From assembly GCA_949317995.1 (NCBI GenBank), contig OX439039.1, forward strand, positions 15,987,282 through 16,051,281: DNA of 64,000 nucleotides, in the 5' to 3' direction. This document shows positions 37,420-49,827 of the stretch, in pieces (position 1 is the stretch's first letter; every line of letters starts with the position of its first letter). Below the pieces are notes generated by a model that made no database searches, was not told where the DNA came from, and worked only from the letters and a program-made list of their open reading frames with translations. This stretch comes from Acholoe squamosa (lineage: Eukaryota; Annelida; Polychaeta; Phyllodocida; Polynoidae). The position numbers and the translations under genes are program-made.

Positions 37420-38700
37420 CTTTTTATTTCAGCAGTCAGCAAGACATACGGGGTACGGAAGCAGTCCTCCAATGGGTACTGTGACAGTCTGTGAGACATA
37501 TTTCGGTTACAGCAGCAGGCATCTAATGGGTACTGTGGCAGTCTGCGAGACATAAAGTGGTTACAGCAGCCTAGGGGACGTATAGGGGTTACAGTGGCAG
37601 CATCTAAGATATAAGGTGGTTATGGTGGCAGTTTACAAATCCTCTAGAGGTAATGCAGCAGTCTGTCCAACACATAGGGATTACAGTGGCCGTCTGCAAG
37701 ACATGATTATATATATAGGGGGACTTGTAAACTGCCAAAGCACCCATAAGAGAATATGCAGACCTCCGTTGTAACCTGTATATGTCTGGCAGACTGCAAC
37801 AGTACCCATTAGAGGATTGAAGACTGCCAATGTAACCCCTATATTTCTCGCAGACTGCCACAGTACCTATTAAAGGTTTCACACACTGGTGCCGTAACTC
37901 GTATATGTCTCATAGACTGCTGTAGTACCCATTAGAGGACTCACAGTCTGTCACCATAACCCATACATGTCTCACAGACTGCTGCTGTAACCCATACATA
38001 TGTCTGGCAGACTGTCACAGTACCTATTAGAGGACTCGCTGACCTCTGCCATAACTCAAATTTTTCTACAAGACTTCTGCAGTACCCATTAGAGGATTGA
38101 GGACTGCTGTAACCCATATATGTCTTCCATAGTGCGGCAATACCTCCTATAGGACTCATAAATTGCCACCAAAACCCCTATGTGTCTCACAGACTGCTAC
38201 TGTAACCCTCTGTATGGCTCGCAAACTGCCATAAGTTCACTCGCGGACTGCCATTTTAACCTGTATATGTCTCGCAGACTGTGACCATAAATCCTATATA
38301 TGTCTCGCAGACTGCTGCAGTAACCTCGATATGTCTTAGTGCTCTATATTTCTTGCAAACTGCTACAATACCCATTACAGGACTTGCAGTCTGCCGTCAT
38401 AACCAGTGTATGTCTAGCAGACCACCGCCGTAACCCCTTTAATGTCTGGAAGACTGCCACCATACCCCTATGTCACTCACACACTACTGCCAGATCCCCT
38501 ATGTCACAGGCACACTGTCACCATACCCCCTAGGTCACTCGCATACTATTGCCGTACCCCGTAGGTCATTGGCACACTGCTGCTAGATCCCCTAGGTCAC
38601 TAACACATTGTGATCATACCCTCTAGGTCATTTGCACACTGTCTCTCCTAGTTCACTGGCACACTGCTGCCAGATCCCCTAAGTCACTTGCACACTGCCA
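37420..38700. repeat. Degenerate minisatellite with internal inversion
   Basis: About 1.25 kb built from a phrase like CGCAGACTGCTGCAGTAACC...TATATGTCT. Up to about 37700 it appears as the complement (GTGGCAGTCTGCGAGACATA); from about 37730 the orientation flips (TGGCAGACTGCAACAGTACC). From about 38460 it drifts to ATGTCACTCACACACTACTGCC. Open frames in this region come from the repeat. Confidence 0.75.
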
Positions 38701-41350
38701 CTGATTACAGTGGAATCGTGTTTATATGCAAAACCATGTAATAATTTGAGGAATTTGAGGACTCTTGTGGACATGATAAAAATTTACTGAGCACTTAGGA
38801 TTCTGCAGATGACATAAAAAAAATAAAAAGTTTTGCACAAACTCCCCCACCCATGATAGGTACCTGTGTGTTACCAAAGCCACACCTATAACATAAGGAA
38901 AAGAATTGAACATGATAGTTGTTTATTGCTAAGGGGGTACCCAAGAGCTCAATTATTCTGACTTGGCCCTGGGCCTCCCTCTTGTGACAGAGGTGATTGA
39001 GGTGCCAAGTTGGTCAGCAAAATTGAGTACATTGGGTGCAGGCAAATAACAAGCCATTTTGTGATATGGAGAGGCTACAGCAATTTGGCTGTGGCTATTA
39101 GATCTATCTGTAAAGGAGTACAAAAATTAATCATAACAAAGAGATACATATTGTAATGAGTGTATCAGGATTGTGCACAAGTTTGCCCGTGATAAGGGAA
39201 GTGGTTTTGCTGAATTCTGCTCACTGATAAGGGTGCAACTTTTGGAACAGTGTTTTGGAAACTATATAAAAGAAAAAGGGAGTCACCCCCAGTACATCAT
39301 GACACCTCTTCAAAGCTGTGACTTGATAGTTGGCCTTTTCACCCTCCTTGATAAATATGGCAGGTTCTGCATCTAACTTCCTCAAATGTGGCAACCCCTA
39401 AATGAGATAGGGGCCTGTTCAGTGCCTTTATATGCAAGCAGCAGTTTTGAAACTCCATCACTGTTTACCTGACAAAACCTGGATAGTTGACAAACTGTGC
39501 TAGTCCTAGCTGATGTAGATATGCAATGTTGGTAAATGTAACTTACAGTCACAGTATGAGATAGATGTCAAGCAAATGGAAACACACCCCCACCATCCCC
39601 ATACATAATGACCACTCAAAGCACCAATACTACCAGGTTGGACAACACTGCCCACACCTAACAGCCACCTGCATATACCAGACTGCTATACCAACCACTA
39701 CAGTGTAAGTATATATCTGCTCTTTTTCACCTTTCCCTCATCATTGTATGATAGGTTCTGCATTTTAATGGTGCATTGTTAACAAAGGCTGTCACAAACA
39801 TATACAAGGTATTAAGCTAGTATTTCATGACTTGTGTTGTTATATCTCATGTTGGTATCTCTGCTACCAGTATACCCTGTTGGCTTCAATATTGAACAAT
39901 CCTTTTGAATAGTACTTCTTCCACAAGCCCTATTACATTTATCCATGAGGAATAATGCCATTCACTGGATCATTATTTCCACTGTACATTATCACAATTC
40001 TCCATTCCTTTCCATTGACTATCATGGTATATACACCTGAAGATATACTAAGAACCCTATACTTGTGTGGTCACTGTGTTTAAAAATAGCCCTCCCACTG
40101 TAGTTGCATACTTCTACCAGGGTGAGCCCATGTCAAGTTGTCTGTCCAGTTTAGGTTAACTCTGTAAGTGTATTAACCCTTGTACAACCACTATCTGTAT
40201 CAATGGCCGCTAACTGTAGTACTGCAGATAATGTTAAACCATCCAACCACTATATATGTGACCAGATGGTGAAAAACCTGCATTCAGGTGGAAAAGGCTT
40301 ATTAAAGTTCAGGTCACAGGCTTTAAAATGAGATATCTTGAGCTACAATATTCCAGGTATTTTTTCTGTAATTGCTTGTCAAACCTATGTTGGTGTGAGC
40401 AATTGAATAATGCAAATAATCTCTTAATGCATTATATCCTAGCATAATTAAGTTTAATACTGATAATACAAAAAAATACAGTTTTGTGGAAAAATAAAGA
40501 AAGTAATGCGATGTTTTATCATAAAAAATGGTTCTAGAGGGAATTTTTAGGTTCTGTTTTCTGTTCTGAGTTCCTTATCTAAATATCCAACAAATTTGTT
40601 GCAAAAATGTCCATTCAGAATAATGCAGTGGTTTCCATGGCAACCAGAAATTGCCATATCTTCTGATTTTCCATGTTTCCATGGCAACGGATGTTAATTT
40701 TGCATAAATGGAATATTTTAGGTAGAGATGGAATAATTCTGAGCATAACACTGGATTCCCTGTTAAAAAATGATCTAAGGCATTTTTGGTATATTTTTCA
40801 GTGTTTTACTCATACATTGCCCCCCGGTGCCCAGAAAGTTCTGTGGACGTAAATCTATGTTACATTATGTTCAGTTACCTAAAAAAAAACTTAAATTTTA
40901 ACGTTCAGAGAACATACAGAAATTACGTTATTTGACCCCTAAAATTATGTTCCCTGAATGTTGATAAACGTGTGTTTACTGGGCAAGCGTCTAGCGCCTC
41001 TGAAAGCCCTAGTAACTAGAGGGTCCCCATAAGGTACCCCCGGAAGCTAGGTAATAATTCATCCCTGACACATAACTCTTAATAACCACATATTTGTAAG
41101 TATTAGACAGATGGGCGATGTAGAAGGCAATGCCTTGGAAACCAGGGCGTAATAAATCAATGCCATACACAGCACAGAACTCCAGGTATTTTTTAACAGT
41201 GAGGCTCTGGTCCTGTGTTTTCCGACAAATCGTTGTCCAGCAAGAGCTGCAGCCCTGACACCAGCTTAGAACAGGCTCCTGTAATTACAAACAATCATAA
41301 CAACATAAAGAGTCTGATGAGTCAACATAGAGCAACCTATTCCTAGCATC
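38701..41350. other. Non-coding, one dispersed repeat
   Basis: No supported gene. About 40825-40985 is related, in inverse orientation, to 12040-12210 (shared AGTAAAC.CACG, GAACGTT/GTTCTCTGAACG blocks). The rest, about 2 kb, shows nothing I recognise. Confidence 0.45.
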
Positions 41351-41367
41351 TGTTTCCCCCCACCTAC

Positions 41368-42565
41368 TCAGTGAATCGCAGATAACATCCCCCTTATCCA
41401 AGACATGCACTGCTTGTTTGTGCTGCGGCCAGAATTAGGCATGTGCATGACCTGGGTGTTATCAGTCACAAAGATCAGTTTAGCATATTCCCACAAGTGA
41501 CCCCAGCGCTTTGCTGCTAAGAGCACCGGCCAGAATTCCAATTCATTGATATTCTTATTATAGCCAGCAGGGAGAGGGACCCAATGATGATCAGCTCCAA
41601 GTGGGAGGGGGCTGCAACCCCCAGCATCCCATATGGCCATTAACCAGTCACTGCCATGTAAGGCAGCATAGCCTGAGAATGATGAGTCACTGTATACGGC
41701 TAAGTGAGCGTCAATGGGTTTTATAACACAGGCTGTCCGATAAAACCTTTTAGCAAATTCCAACCACCATACTATGTCGTCCCTGGCTTCTCCAGATAAG
41801 CGCACTTTATGATGTGGCTTTTTAGCCACATTGCATAAATCATACATACAATGTGAAAAATACCTGCCCCCACAAATCACCTTGTTGTCATGGGCAAGAC
41901 TACTCGCTAGTGATTGGATTTCAGGTTTGGTCAGTTTCAATTTCCCTCCTGCATGTTTTAGTTTCCATAATAAACTAGTCAACTTATCATTAGGCAAGGT
42001 CAATGTCATATTTACACTGTCTACTTAAATGCAGAAATGTCACTTTTCTAGACACTGGGGAGATTTTTTTGAATGAGATATCGAAGCCTAGATGTCTAAT
42101 CAGCCAGAACAAAGCATGTTGAGCAATAGTACAAACATTCTTATCAGCATAAACATTGGCAAAATCATCCAGGTAATTAATTATGTTATCATATCCCCTG
42201 CGTGACATACAACGAACCATGAAGTCAGAAATACTGTTAAAAACAAAGGGGACCGATGCCATACCAAAAACACAACCTAGCGTCAGTATATATCACTACA
42301 CCATTGCCGTCACCAAAGTCAGATTTTGGAGATCTTCTATCTCCATATCATATAGATGTGGAACCCATGGTATGCATCAGAAATGTCAGTGGTATTTAGC
42401 CAAGCATTCTCTGTTAACAAGTCGCAAACATCATCTAGTGAGTGGTATACAAATTTACTGGCCACTTCATTACAGAATTCCTTCACAGAGTGAGCACCTC
42501 CCCCTCCATGCGAGCAGTCAGTGATGGGCCTGATACTAACACCTTTATCACCAGCCTCTTTATTA
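41368..42565 (-). pseudogene. DIRS-like reverse transcriptase/RNase H remnant
   Basis: Read on the minus strand with at least two frame changes. From the 5' side: VSIRPITDCSHGGG, then VYHSLDDVCDLL and TDISDAYHGF (finger/palm motif A region), then ASVPFVFNSISD, INYLDDFANV (catalytic YLDD), LGFDISFKKISPVSRKVTFL, then an RNase H part with AVYSDSSFSGYAA, NINELEFWPVLLAAKRWG and FVTDNTQV. These are typical of DIRS/Ngaro-type tyrosine-recombinase retrotransposons. No methyltransferase or recombinase follows downstream. The copy is truncated and frame-shifted. Confidence 0.8.
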
Positions 42566-42569
42566 GCGC

Positions 42570-44997
42570 AGCGACTAGTGAGTACTACTCGTGAGATGAG
42601 TAGACTAGTGTATGGTTCACAGTTGCCACGGTGTAAGGGATAGGGAGGCCTTGCAATCTATTTTTGTTTGTGGCTCCTCTGCTATGGACTATTCCTGCTC
42701 ACTATTCTAATGTAATAACAATAGTGTGTGTACTTTACTTATCAGTGAAGGAATTTTCAGAATATATCTCATACTTTTGATTTTATTCGCAGATAAGACA
42801 TTTCATCATTTGGAGCCCTATGGCAGATTAGCATTAGAGCATTTTAAGATTCAGAAATACATCCCTGTAGCCTTTGTTTTAGAATTGTTCGTTTTGAAAC
42901 TACTATATATATATGTAGTACAGGTGTTATCTCAGTGGGTTATGGTACAATTGGATCATATTTTCTGTATTTGAACAAAGTATTCACTGTCAAAGATCTC
43001 TATGGAGAAATCAGTGCTAAAGTGTGTGTTGCCATATGTGCATTTTTGTAAATCAGAGGAGGTTGAAGTGTAAGGCCACCTTGTGGAACTGCTACATTCT
43101 TTTCTGTTTAAAATTTTTAGTTTACATTGAAATAATGCTATCTCAGAATACGTATCTACTATTGGTGATGAAAGATTAATTTGATTACTCCTTTCATTAT
43201 ATAAACGATTTTGTGGAACACTGAAAACATGTATGACCAATTGTCATGAATCATCCAGAAGTAGGCTGGCAGGGGGGTCCAAAATCAAATCAGGACCAGC
43301 CTAAAAAGTTTTTGGGTACATATAGTATAGGTGTTGGGGCTTAGGCTCCATATATTTGGGTAGGTTAAATATCGTTTTGTGATCCAGGGTAGAACGGCGA
43401 AGTTGCTAGGGTATCTGACGGGTGCCGGGTCTCTGACGGGAGCCGCCAGCGCCACTAGGTGATGTTGGCATAGCTCTGTCCAATGGTGGAGGATGGGGTT
43501 GATCCTTACTGTGTGAAATACCTTGGTAACAAGGTCATTTATCATATATAACACATTAGTTAAATATGTTATATATATTATGGAGAGATGGACTGCTAGT
43601 AGGGTCTCTGACGGGAGCCGTAGGGTCTCTGACGGGTGCCGCAAAGAAACTACCCCAAATGTATCATTGGAGCACCCAAGGTAGGATATTAGAGATAGGC
43701 CCAATTTTTTTTTGTATGCATATAAAGACATGTTAAGGCTTTGCATGGTATATCTCTCTCATACCCCTGCTATATTTAAAATAGAGTAAGGGAGCCATGT
43801 TAGGGTCTCTGACGGGAGCCATGCGAAACTGCCCAAATACATTTCTGGCCCCAATATAAAACATTATTTGGCTACATACACCTTTATGGTCTTAAAATTT
43901 TCCATTTGCTATGGGGGAAATACCAAAACAAATTAGGGGACCCAGTGACCTTTAATTTTGATTTTTTGCAACTTTGCAGTACAGATTTTTATTTTTTCTT
44001 ATTGAAAAACCCTCATTTTGGGCAGTTTTAGGGCCCCAGCTCTCTAAATACGCATCGTAGATAGGCAAAACCCATATACCACTTGTAGCTTTATCACATC
44101 CTGACCAGAATAAATGATAAAGACACATATATAACTTTGTTTGAAGAATTTATCAAAAGGGGAACAAGAACAGCCCACTTCTGGAAGATTCATGACAAAT
44201 GGTCGTATGTACACCGAGGAACTTACACTGTTCTCCCCCTCTACAGAGAGGTGGAGTGATCTGGCAGGTTTGCTGACCACTGGCCCGTGATGAGGTACAG
44301 ACTATTACAAGTGATTGGCAGTTGGGTGTGTGTGTGGGGGAGGGGGGGAGGCAGAGCAGCCTCCTGGCATTCTGAGACAGTGTACACTCATAATGACACT
44401 CCTGTTGACTATGGCATTGAACATTGAATAAGACAGGTCCCTGTGGCAGCTGAGTGAGGTGCATGCAGAATGGACAGTCTACAGACTATTAGTACTTAGC
44501 TGCAGTGGGTAGTTCAGGTTGAATTTGTGCTATATACTACCAAAAGCCCAGATGATAGTATGCCCTATCTGTCTCACCAACTGAAACTAGACACAAGATT
44601 ACAAGTCGCCGCGCCATGTCTCACAGGACTATTCTCTACTATTGTATTAAAATCTACAACACTATGGTTTTATTTTTCAACACAGCACCTATGGAATGAA
44701 TGCATCTAGGGTGCTCACTGGCCCACAATTTTTTACCACCCAAGATTTCTTTTTTCAGCCTTTTATCCATAAAGTCCTTGTTCTCATCTTTTAGAATAGA
44801 TGAATAATTAATGTTATCATATTCACATGGGCATCAGGGATTCACAATCCTAAAACCAAATGCTGCGCCCACTAGCATGTAGGCCCAATTGCAGTCTACC
44901 TGGCCCCACATGAAACATTCAGTCAAAACACGACATGGTTTCAAAGTAATGGCTGAGCCATCCAATATGAATGCATAATTACAATTCCAATCAAAGC
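42570..44997. other. Non-coding with a recurring GGGTCTCTGACGGGAGCC motif
   Basis: No supported gene. TAGGGTCTCTGACGGGAGCC or close variants occur at about 43388, 43425, 43600, 43620 and 43800, which also explains the open frame at 43285-43746. A GTGTGTG/GGGGAGG simple repeat lies near 44324-44350. Confidence 0.5.
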
Positions 44998-45003
44998 AAT
45001 GTT
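44998..45003. repeat. Target-site duplication AATGTT, left copy
   Basis: AATGTT precedes the left end of element B and recurs at 53955-53960 directly after its right end. Confidence 0.9.
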
Positions 45004-45250
45004 AGTAGTATGGTATGTATCGGAACGGGACTATAGTTAAGTACTGTTTATTGCTCACTTGACCTGCAGCCAATCAGAGGGCTCCATTTGGTCATGTGAC
45101 CCGTTGCCATGGTAACATGACCCACTTAGGGGGTCACGTGACCACCTCTCAGCCAATCAGAGGCCAGCATTCTTGGTAACCTTGGTAACGTGACCTAATT
45201 AGGGGATTAGTGGGTGGTCACATGGGCGGGGTTAATTATGCAAATGAGAT
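45004..45250 (+). repeat. Left TIR of element B
   Basis: Inverse of the outer part of 53525-53954. It contains GGTCACGTGACC (45132-45143, an E-box palindrome), CCAAT boxes (AGCCAATCAGAG at 45069 and about 45152) and TGACCTAATTAGGGGATTAG. It has a single copy of a block that is repeated in the right TIR. Confidence 0.9.
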
Positions 45251-45466
45251 ATACCAAAAATCATTTTTTCCATTTTTATATTTTTTTTGATAAAATATAT
45301 TTACAAGTATATACATTGATTTTCAATCATAATTCAGACTGTACATAGTGTAATCTTTGTATACGGTTTTCATGTGAGGATTCTTTTGAAATGTAGGAAT
45401 GGTGTTAGTCATTCTTCCTGCCCACATTTCATCTAAATTACAATAGAAATCTACTGAAGTATAATA

Positions 45467-45766
45467 TCAAGTATTCCATTCACTTTGTGCGGACATGACA
45501 CTTCTTAGCAGAGGGTTCTGTATATTTTCAAAATGAAACTTGCTACAGAGCACACGATCTAAACACTCTTGACAGAAAGTGTTGAATATTTTCTCACAGT
45601 CATGACAACACAGGTGTTGTAAAAGGTCTGAGCTTTTCTCAAGAAGAAATATAAAAGCATTGGTAGATTCTAACGTATAACGTCTTTTCATGAGAGGACA
45701 GGTTTCCTGATTGCAAAATTGAAATACTCCTATACATCTATCTGCAAAGACCTTTCCAGAAAACAT
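45467..45766 (-). pseudogene. Truncated Cys-rich protein homologue
   Basis: 99 codons. It shares CIGV.QF.....CP...RYTLES and a following run of Cys pairs (CCHDCEKIFNTFCQECL) with the 290-aa protein of element A at 29991-30863. It has lost the N-terminal third and the C-terminal ribbon, so I call it a remnant, although a shortened functional form cannot be excluded. Its place next to the TIR, reading toward it, mirrors element A. Confidence 0.65.
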
Positions 45767-45816
45767 CGCTGAAGCACTCTTTCAACGAATCAAATGACTG
45801 ATTAGAAACGAGACCT

Positions 45817-46460
45817 TTAAGTACATGTTGCAGCAGCAGCATTAGCAGCAGCACCAGCTTCAGCAGCTTTCAACCATTCGTATGCATCAATATAAAAGTC
45901 CTCGTTAGCGTGAGCACCAGTAGTACCATCATCACCACCAGTAATGGTACATAAATCAGCAAGATTAAACCATTCAGACAGGTCAATATAATCTTCCGAA
46001 GCATCAGCAGCGTAATCTGTCATCATAATATCGTCCACATCCATTACCATGGGGGGATATGCTGATTATGTAACAGTTGTTGGGTTCTTAAAGTCAACAG
46101 GCTGTAGAGCAACACACCCAGTGGTACCGTCATCACTACCAGCAATAGTACCTATATCAGAAAGATTAAACCATTCAGACGGATCCATATAATCTTCGGC
46201 GGCATCAGCAGCGTAATCTGTCAACAGAAAATCATCCACATCCATTACCATGGAGGGATATAATGATGATGTAACAGTTGTTGGGTTCTCAAAGTTGACA
46301 GTCTGTAGAGTGGTGAAGGAGGTAGTAGCACCACAGTCATCATCATCACCACCACCACCACCAGTATGTTAAACCATAGACACGGGTCGATATGATCTTT
46401 GGCGGTGGCGTGAGCGTCATCTTCGAAGAGAAAAGCATACAAGTCCATTGCCATGGGGGG
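45817..46460 (-). repeat. Three tandem copies of an acidic-peptide unit
   Basis: Unit length about 202 bp: ATG sites in CCATTACCAT/CCATTGCCAT at 46041-46050, 46242-46251 and 46445-46453. The first two units encode related acidic peptides (MVMDVDD..LTDYAADA.EDY.D.SEWFNL); the third is shifted and more diverged. Each unit also carries a Gly/Asp/Thr tail (DDGTTG). Acid-plus-hydrophobic composition with EWFNL resembles transactivation domains. Frame 45817-46050 (77 aa) is the longest. Confidence 0.65.
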
Positions 46461-47509
46461 GTATGGTGATGCTGTAACAGTTCTTGCGTTATCAAAGTTG
46501 TTTCCATGATGAAGGAGGCAGAGAAAGTGTGATTGGGACAAGTGGTCACTCCCCCTTATGTACCCTGTTCGAGATAAACCTCTTTACTGCAGGTTTTAAT
46601 TGATCAAAGACTTAAAAGAGATTTAAGCCAATTTTCACAGAGAGGTTCACTTGGTAGGGTATTTCTCTTTTTTTTTATTTTTTCACCTGCCGGTTGCTGT
46701 AAGCATGGGTCCCTTAGATCATTAAGCGTGGTTGGTCCCAGAGGGAAAAGATAAAAGACTTGAAGGATCTGATCGCAGAGTCACAAAGGGTACCTGTTGT
46801 TTATGCTCCCCCACCTTTCACTGCAGGAGTCTTAGAACATCAAAGTGTTGTCACAGACAAAGAGGCTCACCAACACTCCAGGTTGGCGACAAGAGGAGGT
46901 TTAAACTTTGATTTGTTAGACTTAAGCCGCTTACCTCACGCGCATGTTTTGTAGTCAGAGAGAGAGAGAGGCAGACAGACAAGGCACCCTGGGGTATCCC
47001 TGTACTCTAATATACATTGAGATGAAATTTGCGGTGCACCGACACCTTTTGGTTGGGAGAAATCCAATTAAATCACCCTACCTTTTGTTGACCACCCCCA
47101 GTAGTTTTTGTATGTAGACTTTGAACACCTTAACCATAATCCTCTTAGACATGTAGGACACAATAAGGTAATTATCACAGTAATTACACCCGTTATCCCA
47201 CCTGATACGCTTATCCCCAAAAGGGTGGGAGGATTCAGGTGAAAATAAGATTAGAGTGTTATCTCCACTATATAAGGACCCATCTTTTTTCTTGGAAGGG
47301 TACATTACATCTGCCATCGCCTTTGACACCATGACCACCACCACGACCACCACCGCTGCTACCGCACACGACTGTCGTCACCTGCCGCTGTGTCGCCCGT
47401 TCACCACTTACACCCACTTTTCCCTCGAGTCCATCATCATCATCATCATCACCACCATTTTTTTTATTCTTTGAGCTTTTTTATTTTATTTCACGCTATT
47501 CCACTCAAG
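46461..47509. other. Interior of element B, nothing certain
   Basis: No protein domain recognised. A short plus-strand frame at 46760-46954 (64 aa, ends LLDLSRLPHAHVL) is open but unsupported. (CAC/ACC)n and (ATC)n triplet runs lie at 47335-47460. Confidence 0.35.
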
Positions 47510-48040
47510 ATGGATCGAGATTTTAAAAGAATGATCAGGGAAACCCCATCTATTTTTTTATCTGAACGTAGACAGCAGCACATATTTCAGTCTCACGCTT
47601 CTTTTAATTTGATGAGTAATCTCGTGAAAAGCAAAGGTGAGACCTTTTGTAGAAGCTTTAACAACACCACCAGCCGTGATAGAAATAGCGAAAGCAGTAG
47701 TAGGAGCAGTCCAAGTAGTAGAAGGAGAACACGTACCAAGACCAGGGAAAGAAGTAGTAGTAGTCATAGTAGTAGTAGTAGTAGTAGTAGCAGCCATAGT
47801 AGTAGTAGCAGCAACAGCCGTAGTAGTAGTAGTAGTAGTACAAGTAGTAGATCTTCAGCAACAGTAGCAGCAGTAGCAGCTGTACAAGCTGCAGTAGAAG
47901 CAGCAGCAGTTGCAACAGCAAAAGCAGTAGAAGAAGTAGTAAAAAAAGAAAAAGTAGGAATATGGCCAGAAGCTGTTTTTAAAGAAAAGAACTTGCTCCA
48001 TTACTGTTTGATAACCACCCTTAGTGCACCCACTCGTTGA
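47510..48040 (+). CDS. Ser-rich low-complexity ORF of element B
   Basis: 176 aa from ATG 47510. The first 55 residues look like a normal protein (MDRDFKRMIRETPSIFLSER). Residues about 60-115 are Ser/Arg/His repeats encoded by an (AGT)n array, then Ala/Val-rich AAVAAVQAAVEAAAVATAKA. The other frames through the array are also open because the repeat has no stops, so length alone is not evidence. The non-repeat N-terminus and the final GIWPEAVFKEKN hint at a real gene with an expanded triplet. No homologue in element A is recognised. Confidence 0.4.
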   Translation: MDRDFKRMIRETPSIFLSERRQQHIFQSHASFNLMSNLVKSKGETFCRSFNNTTSRDRNSESSSRSSPSSRRRTRTKTRERSSSSHSSSSSSSSSHSSSSSNSRSSSSSSTSSRSSATVAAVAAVQAAVEAAAVATAKAVEEVVKKEKVGIWPEAVFKEKNLLHYCLITTLSAPTR

Positions 48041-48440
48041 TTATGATTAGAATAAGTGCTATGAAAAAATTTGATGAGGACATTTGATTTTTGGGGGTAA
48101 CCACCGCTTCCACTCGGTGGGTGCGCATGGTGGCCGATGTTAACACAATCTGTAATCGATTTTAAGTCATCACCTGTTATCAGGCGTATTACAACGCGGC
48201 CAAACTGAAAAAAAAGGGAACACACTACTTTCAAGATTACATTCCAATTTGTGTTTGTCACCACTGTGCTGTTACCCCTGATAGTTTTTTGAATACGGTT
48301 ATGTTTAAGAGAATAAGTAGGCAAAGCGACAAGCAGCCCCTTTTTTCCCCCTTTTCCCCCCCTTTTTTTTTTAATAAATGATTTTTTTATGGAAAAAATT
48401 GAGTGAAAATAAAATATGTTGCCAAAAAAAGAAAAAAAAT
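48041..48440. other. Spacer in element B
   Basis: Non-coding by eye, with C and T homopolymers (48341-48372). It precedes the broken ATPase; the deletion that removed the P-loop ends near 48445. Confidence 0.35.
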
Positions 48441-48444
48441 ATGA

Positions 48445-49054
48445 GAGACTTGGTTAATCAAAATTTTATTATTTCTGAGCGACGTTAACAACTTGGTCAC
48501 ACCGCCGGTGGAAAAGATCTTTTACCATTACGGCGAGTGGCCACCCCTCTTTGAAAAAATGCAAAAAGACTACGGAGAGGAATTCAGAGAAGGTCTTCCC
48601 AGCAAAGAAGACATAGCGGGACACGAAGAATCATCGTCGATGTCTACCACCACTCCTCGACCGTACACTCTACTGATATTAGACGATCTGATGAGCAGTT
48701 CTAATCAGCAAGTGGTAGCCGACTTCTTCACCAAATATTCCCATCACTGGAACATGAGCGTCATATATATCACTGAGAACCTGTTTCAGAAATCACCCGA
48801 ATTTCGAACTATGAGTCTGAACGCTCACTACATGATCATTTTCAAGAACCCTCACGACATCTTGTTAGGTGTTTCCCTCCAGGGCGACGGCCATCTTGAG
48901 TATGTTTACCCGTGAACTCAAGCGTCCTCACTCAAACCTGCTTCTGGACTTCAAGCAGACAACACTGGATGATCTTAGAATACGCTCCTTCCTTACGTCC
49001 ATAGACAACCAGATCGTGTTCCTTCCGCTAGACAAAAAGAAAAAGAGAAAGTAA
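48445..49054 (+). pseudogene. Packaging ATPase without Walker A
   Basis: From about 48478 the translation matches element A ATPase after its P-loop: LVTPPVEKIFYHYGEW, then Walker B LLILDDLM, YITENLF and NAHYMIIFKNPHD. The segment with the P-loop is absent upstream. At about 48870 the frame shifts, and a second frame carries the C-terminus (NLLLDFKQTTLDDLRIR...KKKRK, to 49054). An ATPase without Walker A cannot bind ATP normally, so this is a pseudogene. Confidence 0.82.
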
Positions 49055-49098
49055 TGGCTACTCATTGCCTCAAAAGACTTTAGGGCACCCTTAAACAC

Positions 49099-49827
49099 TT
49101 GGCAAAGTGTTCGCCGGAGGATTGTGAGCATTTGATAGGCTCTGGAAGCGACGATTTGATCACAACGTTGAGCGAAATCTGTCAGAATTTACTGAAGGGA
49201 AACATTCCGCTCACCGAGGACCAACTAGAAAGTCTTCGGGAATCTGCTGACGCCTACACTAAACATAAACCCACTCAGAGAAAGTTTGCGAGGAACAAAA
49301 CCATCACCTGGAAAATCGATCAACAATGGCAGTTAGATTTGATGGACAAGCAAGCTTTGGCGTCTCACAACGACGGGTTCCACTATGTGGTCACGGCCAT
49401 CGACGTTTTCTCCAGGTACGCGTGGGCTGCTCCCAGCAAAACCAAAGGTGGCGCAGCTGTCACCGAGGCATTCAAAAAGATGACTACCGAGAGACACCTG
49501 CGCTCCATTCAGACGGACAAGGGAAAAGAGTTTCTCAACAAGACCTTCCAAGATCACCTGAAGAGCAAAGACATAGAGTTTTTCACTAGCGAAAACGACG
49601 ACATCAAAGCTAGTCTAGTGAAGCATTTGAATCAAAAGCTGAAGGAGAAGCTGTGGCGCTATTTCACACACAAGCATACATATTGCTACCTAGATGTATT
49701 GGACCAGATGGTGTCTTCTTACAATCGCACTCACCACAAAATAATGAGAATGCCGCCTGCTGACGTCACCTCGGAAAACAGCGAAACTATTTTCTACAGA
49801 CACAACCTCCCTTCTAAGAGGTCATAG
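49099..49827 (+). pseudogene. Deletion fusion: hydrophobic-tail protein plus integrase
   Basis: One open frame of 242 codons. The first 50 residues (AKCSPEDCEHLI...LSEICQNLLKG) match the N-terminal helices of the 121-aa protein of element A. From DAYTKHKP on, it matches integrase. The join removes the tail of the first gene, the acidic conserved gene and the integrase N-terminus. The catalytic Asp residues are present (WQLDLMD, QTDKGKEF), but 35 residues after the second Asp there is Lys (SLVKHLN) where element A has Glu, so the D,D-35-E triad is broken. The C-terminus is lost by frameshift. The first in-frame ATG is well inside; the reading starts at TTG. Confidence 0.85.

Noticed and set aside
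37071..37484. 137-codon plus-strand frame upstream of the LINE
   Set aside because: No recognisable domain, and its end is minisatellite sequence.
43285..43746. 153-codon minus-strand frame
   Set aside because: The only pattern in it (PSETL, VRDPAPVR) comes from the GGGTCTCTGACGGG motif; otherwise random composition.
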